This document shows, in pieces, positions 36,608-45,000 of a stretch of 64,000 nt of DNA. The translations under genes were made by a program, and so were the position numbers. Origin of the DNA: Shinella zoogloeoides (GTDB lineage: Bacteria; Pseudomonadota; Alphaproteobacteria; Rhizobiales; Rhizobiaceae); contig NZ_CP086611.1 of assembly GCF_020883495.1 (NCBI RefSeq), positions 1-64,000 on the forward strand, written 5' to 3'. The notes below the pieces were generated by a model. The model was not told the DNA's origin. It saw nothing but the letters and a program-made list of their open reading frames with translations, and made no database searches. Within the stretch, counting starts at the first letter, position 1. Every line of letters begins with the position of its first letter.

Positions 36608-36715
36608 ACGGAGGAACGCCGCGTCGCCTCCGACATTTCTTGACACGTTACATCATGTTAAATTAGGCGGATCGTCGTGGCCGCGGCTGGCTGCGAGATG
36701 CGTGAGGCCTAGTCG

Positions 36716-39304
36716 ATGTCCCTGTCTTTCATCCGCGCGTTCGAGGCACGAGGCGAGCGGCCAGCCCTCGTCCTTCCGGGCAACCGCGTCGTCACCTATG
36801 CGGACCTAGCCCGGCGTGTCGCAAGCCGCGCGGCGCTTCTGGGCGGCGGCCGCCGTCTTGTGGCGATCGAGGCCGGCACCTGCGAACATGCGATCGTCAC
36901 CTATCTGGCGGCGCTTTCGGCGGGACATGCGGTGGCGCTCCTGCCGCCCGGGCAATCTTCGGCGCTGGACGCTTTCTGCGAGGATTTCCGGCCGGAAACC
37001 GTTTGCCGCCTCGTCGATGGCCGCTGGCGGATGGATGCCGGCCTTCATCCCGATCCGCAGCCGTTGCATCCCGACCTTGCCCTGCTGCTTTCGACCTCGG
37101 GCTCCACCGGCATCAGCAAGAGCGTGCGGCTCTCGGCCGCCGCCATCGAGGCGAATGCGCGGTCGATTGCCGATTACCTGCGGATCGGCGCGGATGACCG
37201 TGGCCTGCTACTCCTGCCGCTGCACTATTCCTACGGTCTCTCCGTCCTGCACTCCCATCTCGCGGTCGGTGCGAGCCTCTTCGTGCCGCGCCATGCGGTT
37301 CTGGATACGGGGTTCGCGGACGATATCTCCGCGCATGGGGTGACCAATATTGCCGGGGTACCCTTCAGCTACGATCTTTTCGAGCGCATCGGCCTGCGCG
37401 ATCACGCCCTTCCCGCGCTGCGCTTCATGACGGTGGCGGGCGGGCGGCTTTCGCCGGACCTGATCGACCTCTATCGCCGCCGGATGGAAGGTCGTGGCGG
37501 GCGGTTCTTCGTCATGTACGGACAGACGGAAGCGACGGCGCGGATCGCCTATGTGCCGCCGGAGCATCTGGCCGGGCACGAAGACTGCATCGGCATCGCC
37601 ATCCCGGGCGGCAGGCTCGCCCTTGCCGGAGACGACGGGGCGGCGATCACCAGGCCCGGCATGACGGGCGAACTCGTCTATTCCGGCCCGAATGTCATGA
37701 TGGGCTATGCGGGCGGCCGGGCGGACCTGTCGCGCGGCCACGAGACGGGTGACCTCAGGACCGGCGATCTGGCCGAACGGACGGCGGACGGCCTTTATCG
37801 CGTCGTCGGTCGCCTGAAGCGCTTTTCCAAGATCGCCGGCCTGCGCATCGCCCACGATGCGGTCGAGCAGGCGCTGGCCCGCAGCGGCCTCGATGTCGTC
37901 GTGACGGGCACGGACAGCCATCTGACGGCCTTCTTCACCGCCGCCGCCGGTGAAGGCGATGTGCGCGCCCGGCTTGCGGAGGCCAGCGGCCTGACCCTGC
38001 TGCATGTGAGCGCCCGGCGGATCGCCGCCTTTCCCCGCAATGCCAGCGGCAAGATCGACTATGCGGCGCTGGCTGCCCTGTCCGCCGCGCGCCCGGCCGA
38101 GGCCGGTGGCGTGCGCGAGGCCTTCCGGCGCGCCTTCTTCCCGAAGATCGTCGGGGACGACGACAGCTTCGTTGCGCTGGGCGGGGATTCCCTGCGGTTC
38201 GTGGAGCTGTCTCTCGGGCTGGAGCAGGCTCTCGGCGCCCTGCCGGACGACTGGGACCGCATGACAGTCGGCGCGCTTGCCGCCCGGGAGCCGCAAACGG
38301 CGGTCTTGCCGAGGGTCGGTGCCGATATTGCCCTGCGGGTCTTCGCCATTCTGCTCGTGGTCCTGCATCACGAAATGCTCTGGCCGATCCCGGGCGGCTC
38401 CGCCCTGATGCTGGTTCTGGTCGGCTTCTCGCTGGCGCGGTTCCAGCAGGCGAATTTCGCGGAAGGCGACTGGAAAGCCCTGTTGCGGCCGCTCGTCATG
38501 GTGTTCGTGCCCTATGCGGCGGTGCTGGCCGGCTATGCGCTGGCATGGGGCGCGGTTCCCTGGGCGTCGGTGTTCCTGGTCGGGAACTTCGGCTTCGCCG
38601 ATCCGGTGCGCCATACCATGCTGCCCTATCTTTACTGGTTCGTGGAGCTTTTCACGCAGATCCTGCTGCTCTTCGCCGTACTTTCCTTCGTGCCGTGCGC
38701 GCGGACCGCCGTTGCGCGCAACCCCTTCGCGGCCGGGCTTTTCGTGCTGGCCTTCGCCGTCTTCCTCCGCTTCTCGGCGCCGCTCGTCGTGGATATCGGC
38801 AACCGGCAGATTTTCACGCTGTACTGGAACCTCCACCTCGTCGCCTTCGGCTGGTGCGCCTGGCTGGCGCCCGGGCCGCGCAGCAGGGCGCTTCTCGCCA
38901 CGCTCGCGGCGGCCCTGTTCTTCGTTCTCGGCTTCGTCGATGGCGTGTGGATCGGCACGACGGTGAAATACCTCGTCGTATTCAGCGGCTTCCTCGCGCT
39001 TCTCTTCCTGCCGGCGCTACCGGTGCCGCGATGGCTGTTTGCCGCGCTGATGCCCGTGGCGGCGGCGAGCTATCATATCTACCTGTTCCACCGATTGGTG
39101 CCGGAAGTGCTGATGGCGCCCCTGCACGGTACGGGCATCGCGCCTGCGCTCTTCCATGGGGCCGCCATTCTCGGCGGCCTTGCCGCCGGCATCGCCGTAT
39201 GGGCGCTCCAGCGGGTCGCCGTCCGGCGGCTTGCCGCCACCCGCCTCGAAGCCCCGGCCTGGAAGGGTGTTTCCAGGCCGGGGGCGAAGCGGGCGCTTTC
39301 CTGA
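36716..39304 (+). CDS. Adenylation-carrier-membrane acyltransferase fusion protein
   Basis: This 862-residue protein combines three parts. Residues ~1-455 are an AMP-forming adenylation domain with LLLSTSGSTGISKS at 123-136, MYGQTEATARIAYVPP and FPRNASGKIDY. Residues ~460-530 are a carrier domain with FVALGGDSLRFVEL, whose Ser (about 491) would carry phosphopantetheine. Residues ~535-840 are a hydrophobic domain with about 8-10 membrane segments, starting LRVFAILLVVLHHEMLWPIP, resembling acyltransferase-3 proteins. It would activate an acid in the cytosol, load it on its own carrier and transfer it across or onto a membrane or envelope acceptor. The substrate is unknown. It appears to be transcribed alone; TTGACA lies about 35 bases upstream. 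Confidence 0.85.
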   Translation: MSLSFIRAFEARGERPALVLPGNRVVTYADLARRVASRAALLGGGRRLVAIEAGTCEHAIVTYLAALSAGHAVALLPPGQSSALDAFCEDFRPETVCRLVDGRWRMDAGLHPDPQPLHPDLALLLSTSGSTGISKSVRLSAAAIEANARSIADYLRIGADDRGLLLLPLHYSYGLSVLHSHLAVGASLFVPRHAVLDTGFADDISAHGVTNIAGVPFSYDLFERIGLRDHALPALRFMTVAGGRLSPDLIDLYRRRMEGRGGRFFVMYGQTEATARIAYVPPEHLAGHEDCIGIAIPGGRLALAGDDGAAITRPGMTGELVYSGPNVMMGYAGGRADLSRGHETGDLRTGDLAERTADGLYRVVGRLKRFSKIAGLRIAHDAVEQALARSGLDVVVTGTDSHLTAFFTAAAGEGDVRARLAEASGLTLLHVSARRIAAFPRNASGKIDYAALAALSAARPAEAGGVREAFRRAFFPKIVGDDDSFVALGGDSLRFVELSLGLEQALGALPDDWDRMTVGALAAREPQTAVLPRVGADIALRVFAILLVVLHHEMLWPIPGGSALMLVLVGFSLARFQQANFAEGDWKALLRPLVMVFVPYAAVLAGYALAWGAVPWASVFLVGNFGFADPVRHTMLPYLYWFVELFTQILLLFAVLSFVPCARTAVARNPFAAGLFVLAFAVFLRFSAPLVVDIGNRQIFTLYWNLHLVAFGWCAWLAPGPRSRALLATLAAALFFVLGFVDGVWIGTTVKYLVVFSGFLALLFLPALPVPRWLFAALMPVAAASYHIYLFHRLVPEVLMAPLHGTGIAPALFHGAAILGGLAAGIAVWALQRVAVRRLAATRLEAPAWKGVSRPGAKRALS

Positions 39305-39314
39305 AGGCCGCCGG

Positions 39315-40097
39315 CTACATGGCGTGGCCGCCGATATAGCCGAGCGATGCGGCGGCCATCCACACGGCCATGGCGATCATCATCAGGTTCTCCGTCAGCG
39401 AGATGAAGCCGAGCGGAACGTTGCTCGCGCCGCCGACGCAGGCGCATTTCAGTTCGCGCCGGTCGATATAGACGGCCTTGAAGACCGAGGACGCGCCGAC
39501 CGTGCCGATGAACAGGGCGACCGGAACCGACAGCCAGTTGAGCGCGCCCGCCACCATCAGCACCCCGGCAAGCCCCTCGGCATAGGGGTAGATGTAGCTA
39601 TAGGGCACCCAGCGCCTGGCGAGCAGGTCGTAGTTGAGGAACATCGTGGCGAAGCTTTCGACGTTCTGCAGCTTCAGCATGGCGAGCACGACCATCGAAA
39701 AGGCGATGAACCATTCCGCCGCCTTCAGCGTGAAGGGCGAGCCGCTGGCCGCGAAGCTCGCCGCCATGGCCATGAACGCCGTCAGCGTGAACAGCACGAT
39801 GACCGGGCGATAGGTGGTCGCCGCCGGGTCTGCGACGGGCTTGCCGAGATAGCGGCGCAGGTCGTCGTAGCCGCCGATGCGCGCGCCGTCGATGAAGACC
39901 TGCGGGGTGGTGGCGACGCCGTGCTGCGCCTTGAAGGAGTCGGTCTCCTCACGGGTCGTCAGGTGGCGGTCCTCGACCTCGTAGCCCGAGCGGCGCAGGA
40001 GGTCCTTCGCCTTCAGTCCGTAGGGGCAGGTATGGTGCGCCGTCACCATGCGGTAGAGGATGGCCTTGCGGCCGGCGTTCTGAACCTTGTCCAACAT
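39315..40097 (-). CDS. Glutaredoxin-MauE fusion membrane protein
   Basis: This 260-residue protein has an N-terminal glutaredoxin-like domain (about 1-85) with TCPYG, a single-cysteine variant of CPYC, and TTPQVFIDGARIGGYDDL. A four-segment MauE/DoxX-like membrane domain follows (about 98-255), with CACVGGASNVPLGFISLTEN as the conserved cysteine/proline region. MauE-type proteins support disulfide or redox handling at the membrane. The ATG at 40097 is preceded by AGGAGACGTGAG. The promoter is a mer-type element shared with the divergent MerR gene, so it should be induced by a thiol-binding metal or redox signal. Confidence 0.88.
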   Translation of the reverse strand: MLDKVQNAGRKAILYRMVTAHHTCPYGLKAKDLLRRSGYEVEDRHLTTREETDSFKAQHGVATTPQVFIDGARIGGYDDLRRYLGKPVADPAATTYRPVIVLFTLTAFMAMAASFAASGSPFTLKAAEWFIAFSMVVLAMLKLQNVESFATMFLNYDLLARRWVPYSYIYPYAEGLAGVLMVAGALNWLSVPVALFIGTVGASSVFKAVYIDRRELKCACVGGASNVPLGFISLTENLMMIAMAVWMAAASLGYIGGHAM

Positions 40098-40131
40098 CTC
40101 ACGTCTCCTGTCTTGTGAAACCGTTGGATGG

Positions 40132-40163
40132 GTTATAGGTTCCGTACCATGGTACGGAGTCAA
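40132..40163 (-). promoter_or_regulatory. MerR-type operator-promoter with over-long spacer
   Basis: On the minus strand TTGACT (-35, 40158-40163) and TATAAC (-10, 40132-40137) are 20 bp apart (19 bp if CTATAA is used). The dyad TCCGTAC-CATG-GTACGGA (40141-40158) fills the spacer. The half-sites and TTGACTCCGTAC context match the classical mer operator as I recall it from Tn501/Tn21. Confidence 0.85.
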
Positions 40164-40553
40164 TACCCTGAAGAGCTGACAATCGGAAAACTTGCGGCCG
40201 CCGCCAATGTCGGCGTCGAGACCGTGCGTTTCTACCAGCGTCGCGGTCTGCTTTCGACGCCAAGGCGTATCGAGGGTATCCGCCGCTACGGCGAGGCGGA
40301 TGTCTCGCGTCTGCGCTTCATCCGGCAGGCGCAGACGGCGGGCTTCACGCTGGAGGAGATCCGCCAGCTCCTTGCGTTCGATTCGGGCGAGGACCGCGCT
40401 GCGGCGCGCGAAATGGCGACGAAGCGCCTTGCCGAACTGGATGCCCGCATGGAGGACCTGCAACGGGCGCGGGCGTCGCTGCAGACGCTCGTTTCGGAAT
40501 GCGCGGTCGGCAAGAAGGGGCCATGCCCCATCCTGAAATCCTTCGAAACCTGA
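40149..40553 (+). CDS. MerR-family regulator
   Basis: This regulator of 134 residues from the ATG at 40149 has a MerR helix-turn-helix (LTIGKLAAAANVGVETVRFY then QRRGLL), a dimerisation helix and a C-terminal SECAVGKKGPCPILKSFE. Two cysteines resemble the metal-loop pair of mercury MerR, but the third ligand cysteine at the start of the long helix (about position 82) is missing and the loop is one residue shorter. It is divergent from the glutaredoxin-MauE gene. The ATG lies inside the operator dyad, so the message may be nearly leaderless; an ATG at 40128 is the alternative. Confidence 0.88.
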   Translation: MVRSQYPEELTIGKLAAAANVGVETVRFYQRRGLLSTPRRIEGIRRYGEADVSRLRFIRQAQTAGFTLEEIRQLLAFDSGEDRAAAREMATKRLAELDARMEDLQRARASLQTLVSECAVGKKGPCPILKSFET

Positions 40554-40731
40554 GCAGCGGCCCCTGATGCGGTGCGAAGGGGCGTCTTAACGGTCTGTTG
40601 GCCTAGTCTTGCAACAGGCATTTAGGAGTCTGGCGTTAAGGTGCGGGCATGGGCGGCGCGTGCGCGCCGCGTTTGCATGCCGGCGCCTGCGGCGGCCCGG
40701 CGATCCGCAGGATGGGGAGATCGCGTTGGCG

Positions 40732-42027
40732 ATGGATGCGCAGACCATATTCACGACGGCTTCCGTGATGGTGCTTGCCAACGGCGCCATCCTGACGGCC
40801 ATGGGCCGGGAACTGCCGGCGAGCCTGCGGCCCGCCGCCATCCACTGGTGCCTCGGCACGTTGCTGATCGCGTTCGGCTGCGTCGTGTTCGCCTTCGGCG
40901 GGCCGCTGCCGCGCCCGCTGATGCTATCGGCCGCCAATATGGCCTTCGCCTTCGGTCTGACGGTCTATCTCGTGGCGATCCGCCTGTTCCTGCGGCTGGA
41001 GATCAAGGCCTGGTTCTTCCTGCCGGCTCTGGTGGCTTCGGGTGCGGTGGCCTGGTTCTCGGCCGTCATGCCCAGCTTTTCCGCCCGCATGGTCATCGTT
41101 TCCATCGTCTGGGCCGGCCTGATGCTGGTGTGCGTGAAGGACCTTGCCGATCCGTCGCGCGGAAATCCTTCCCTTGCGCGCTCGATCCTTGGCGCGATGT
41201 TCGCCGTGGTCGGCCTCTATGCCGTTGCGCGCTGCGGTTTCTATCTCCTCGCCGCGCCGCCCGCGGACTTCGCCGTCGAGGCCGGCGGCAACTGGCTGAA
41301 CGTGCTGTCGGCCCTCCTGATGACGCTGCTGCCGGTCATGGGCACGACGGCCTTTCTGCTGATGTGCTCGGACCGCCTGCGGCGCGGGCTGGAGCGCGCC
41401 GCGGCGACCGACTACCTGACGGGCCTTCCCAACCGGCGCAGCCTTGCCAAGGCAGGGGCCGACGCCTTCGTCGAGGCGCGGGCCGGAGGCGGCGAGTTCG
41501 CCGTCGCGGTCTTCGACGTCGACAAGTTCAAGGCGGTCAACGACAGCTATGGGCACGACACCGGCGACCGCGCGCTGATCCACGTCGCCAACCGGCTGAG
41601 TGGGCAATTGCGCCCGACGGACATCATCGCCCGCACGGGCGGCGAGGAATTCGTCGTGCTGCTGCGGGTGCTTGCTCCGGATGATGCGCTTGCGATTGCC
41701 GAGCGCATGCGCCTCGCCGTCGAACAGAGCGATTTTTCCGTCGATGGCCGCAGGGTCGGGCTGACCATCTCGGCGGGCCTTGCCGTCCGCATCGCCGGCG
41801 ATGCGGACTATGACAGCGTGCTGCGCCGGGCGGACGATGCGCTCTACCGCGCCAAGGAAAACGGCCGCAACCGCGTGGAGACCGCGCCCGGCGACGTTTC
41901 ACCGCCGGACGATCCGGCGTCCGGGCGGCTGGTGATCTGCGATCCGCCGGCTATATCCGGCGAGGACTGGCCCCTGCCGGAGGAAGGCCCGCAGGCCCGC
42001 CTCCTCTACGGTCAGATTTCGAGATAG
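40732..42027 (+). CDS. Membrane-bound diguanylate cyclase (GGEEF)
   Basis: This protein of about 431 residues makes cyclic di-GMP. Six or seven membrane segments fill residues 1-215; the GGDEF domain follows with ARTGGEEFVVLL near 303 and an inhibitory I-site RPTD five residues earlier (LRPTDIIARTGGEEF), so product inhibition is expected. The start is ATG at 40732; TTG at 40726 is also possible, with GGGGAGA upstream. The 3' end overlaps the convergent octapeptide-repeat gene by 16 bases. Confidence 0.92.
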   Translation: MDAQTIFTTASVMVLANGAILTAMGRELPASLRPAAIHWCLGTLLIAFGCVVFAFGGPLPRPLMLSAANMAFAFGLTVYLVAIRLFLRLEIKAWFFLPALVASGAVAWFSAVMPSFSARMVIVSIVWAGLMLVCVKDLADPSRGNPSLARSILGAMFAVVGLYAVARCGFYLLAAPPADFAVEAGGNWLNVLSALLMTLLPVMGTTAFLLMCSDRLRRGLERAAATDYLTGLPNRRSLAKAGADAFVEARAGGGEFAVAVFDVDKFKAVNDSYGHDTGDRALIHVANRLSGQLRPTDIIARTGGEEFVVLLRVLAPDDALAIAERMRLAVEQSDFSVDGRRVGLTISAGLAVRIAGDADYDSVLRRADDALYRAKENGRNRVETAPGDVSPPDDPASGRLVICDPPAISGEDWPLPEEGPQARLLYGQISR

Positions 42028-45000
42028 GACGAAATCAGCGCGGCGATATCGGACTGCGGGTCGCTGGCGGCCGGCGGCTCCTCCGTCACGATCTCCGTGT
42101 CGCCTGCGGCAGCGCCGTCGCCCGCTCCCGTCAGGCTGAAGGCGAAGCCCGATACGCCCGGACCGCGCGGCAGGGCCGCGATCTGCGACGAGGTCATGGC
42201 CGCAAGCTGGCTCGGCGTGAAGGCGTTGGCCTGTTCGTTGGTCAGCCCGGCAAGGGCGGCGGTGCCGAGACCGCCGATGGCGTTCGGGCTGAGCGCGAGG
42301 ATATGCTCCACCGAGAAGGCGCCGAGGTCGTCGGCCCCGAGCGCCGCGGCCTGGGTCGCCGTCAGCGCGCCGACCTGCCCGGTCGAGAGCGCGGCGACCT
42401 GCGAGACGCTCATGGCGCCCATCTGTCCATAGGTGAGGGCGGCCAACTGGTCCTTTGTCAGGGCGGCGACGCTTTCGGTCGGCAGAGTGCCGATGACGGA
42501 TGACGAAAGCCCCTTGATGGCCGTCGCGCTCATGGCGGCAAGCTCGGCGGTGGAGATCGTCTGCATCTGCGCGGTCGAAAGGCCCGACGTGCCCGGTATG
42601 GTCAGGGCGGATATCTGGGCGAGCGACAGGGCTTCGACCTGTTCGGTCGAGAGCGCGGCGACCTGGGCGCTGCTGAGGCCGGCGATGGCGCCCGTGCCGA
42701 GGGCGGCGATCTCGGCCACCGTCAGCGTTGCGACATAGCTCGCCGGCAGGCCCTTGATGGCGGCCGGGGCGATGGCTGCGAGCTTGTCCTTCGAGAAAGT
42801 GTCGAGCGCCTCGCTGGAGAAGCCGCCGATTGCGGCGGCGGTGAGCGCGGCGATCTGGCCGGTGCCGAGGGCTTCGGCCTGTTCGAAGGTGAGGCCGGCG
42901 GCCTGCGTGCCGGTGAGGCCGGCAAGGCCGCTTGCGCTGAGCGCGGCGATCTGGCGGGGTGTCAGGGCCGCGATGTCGGCGACCGCGAGCGCCGCCACCT
43001 GCTTTGAGGAGAGCGCATTCACCTGCGCGGTCGAGAAGGAGGCGATCTGGCCCGGCGCGAGCGCCGCGATCTGCCCCGTCGTCATGCCGCCGATGCCCGA
43101 GGGGCTGAGCGCCTCGAGCTGCTCGGGCGAGAAGCCGGCAAGGATCGTTTCCGAAAGGCCGGGCATGGCGACCGAGCCGATGGCCGCGATGTCGGCAGGC
43201 GAGAACAGCGCGATGTCGGCCGCGTCGAAGGCCGCCATCTGGCGGGAGGTGAGGGCGCCGATCTGCGTTGCGGTCAGGGCTTCGACCTGATCGGCGCTGA
43301 GCGCGGTGATCTGCTCGCTCGACAGGCCGGAAATGCCGGCCGTGCTGAGGGCGGCGATCTGCGCGGTGGTCAGCGAGGCGATCATGCCGGTCGTCAGGCC
43401 CGTCACGGCCCGCGATCCGATGGCCGCGATATCGGCGATCGAGAACAGGGCGAGGTCGTCGGCGCTGAGCGCCGCGATCTGCCGCGAGGAGAGCGCGCCG
43501 ACCTGCGCCGGGGTCAGGGCCTCGGCCTGCGCGGTGCTGAGGGCTGCGACCTGATCGGTGCCGAGCGCATGGACACCGTCCGTGCTGAGCGCCGCGATCT
43601 GCCGGGGCGACAGCGCCGCGATATCGTCCGTGCCGAGCGCTGCGATCTGCGCGGAGCCGAATGCGGCCATCTGGAGCGTCGTCAGGGCCTCGAACTGGGT
43701 GCTGCTCAGCGCGTCGATCTGCGCGCCGGTAAGGCCGGCGGCGTTGATCGCGGCGATCTGGCCCGGCGTGAAGGCGGCGATGGCCGCCGTCGGAAGCCCG
43801 GCAAGGGCGCGCGAACTGATCGCGGCGATTTCCGCGGTGGTGAAGGTTTCGAGATTTTCGGCGCTGAGCGCCGCGATCTGCGTGGAATTGAGCGCTGCGA
43901 TCTGCGTGCTGCTGAGCGCTTCGGCCTGCGCGGCCGTCAGGGCGCCGATCTGCGCGCCGGTAAGGCCGGAAACGCCCGCAGAGCCGAGCGCTGCGATCTG
44001 CGCGGGGGAAAGCGCCGCGATATCCTCGGTGCCGAGGGCCGCGACCTGCCGGGAGCCGAGGGCGGCGAGCTGCGTCGTTGTGAGCGCGCCGACCTGGGCG
44101 GAGGAAAGGGTGGCGACCTGGTCGCTCGTCATGCCGGAAATGCTGGCCGCGCCGAGGGATGCGACCTGCGCGGTCGTCAGCGCGGCGAGCATGGCGGAGG
44201 TCAGGCCCGGCACGGCGGCGGCGCCGATTGCGGCCATGTCGGCGGTGGAGAAGGTGGCGATCCCGCCAGCGTCGAGGGCGGCGATCTGGCGCGAGCCGAG
44301 GGCCGCGACCTGCGTCGGCGTCAGGGCCTCGGCCTGGGCGCTGGTGAAGGCGGCGACCTGCTCGGGCGAGAGCGCGCCGATGGTGGCGGCGCTGAGGGCG
44401 GCGACCTGCTCGGGCGAGAGCGTCGCGATATAGTCCGGTCCGAGAATGGCGATCTGGCGCGCATTGAGCGCGCGCATCTGCTCCGGTTTCAGGGAATCGA
44501 TCTGCTCGCTGGTGAAGGCCGCGACCTGCCGTGGCTCCATGCCGTTGATGGCGGCGGTGCTGAGCGCCGCGATCTGCGCCGTCGAGAGCGATGCGACCGT
44601 CGCCGTCGACAGGCCCGTGATGGCGTCCGCGCGGATGGCGGCGATTTCGCGCGGGGCGAAGGTGGCGATATCGCCGCTCGAGAAGGCGGCGATCTGCGCG
44701 GCGCTCAATGCGCCGATCTGGGCGCTCGTCAGCGCCTCGGCCTGCGCGGTGCTGAGCGTGGCGATCTGGCCCGAGGTCAGTCCGCTGACGCCGGCAGAGC
44801 TGAGCCGTGCGATCTGGGCGGTCGTGAGCGCGGTGATGGTGTCGCTCGTCAGGCCCGCTATCGCGCCGGAGGTGATGGCGCCCATCTCGGAAAGGGAGAA
44901 GGTCGCAAGGTCGTCCGGGCCGAGGGCGGCGACCTGGCCGGAGGTGAGGGCTGCGATCTGGCCGGCGTTGAGCGCTTCGGCCTGCGCGGTGCTGAGGGCC

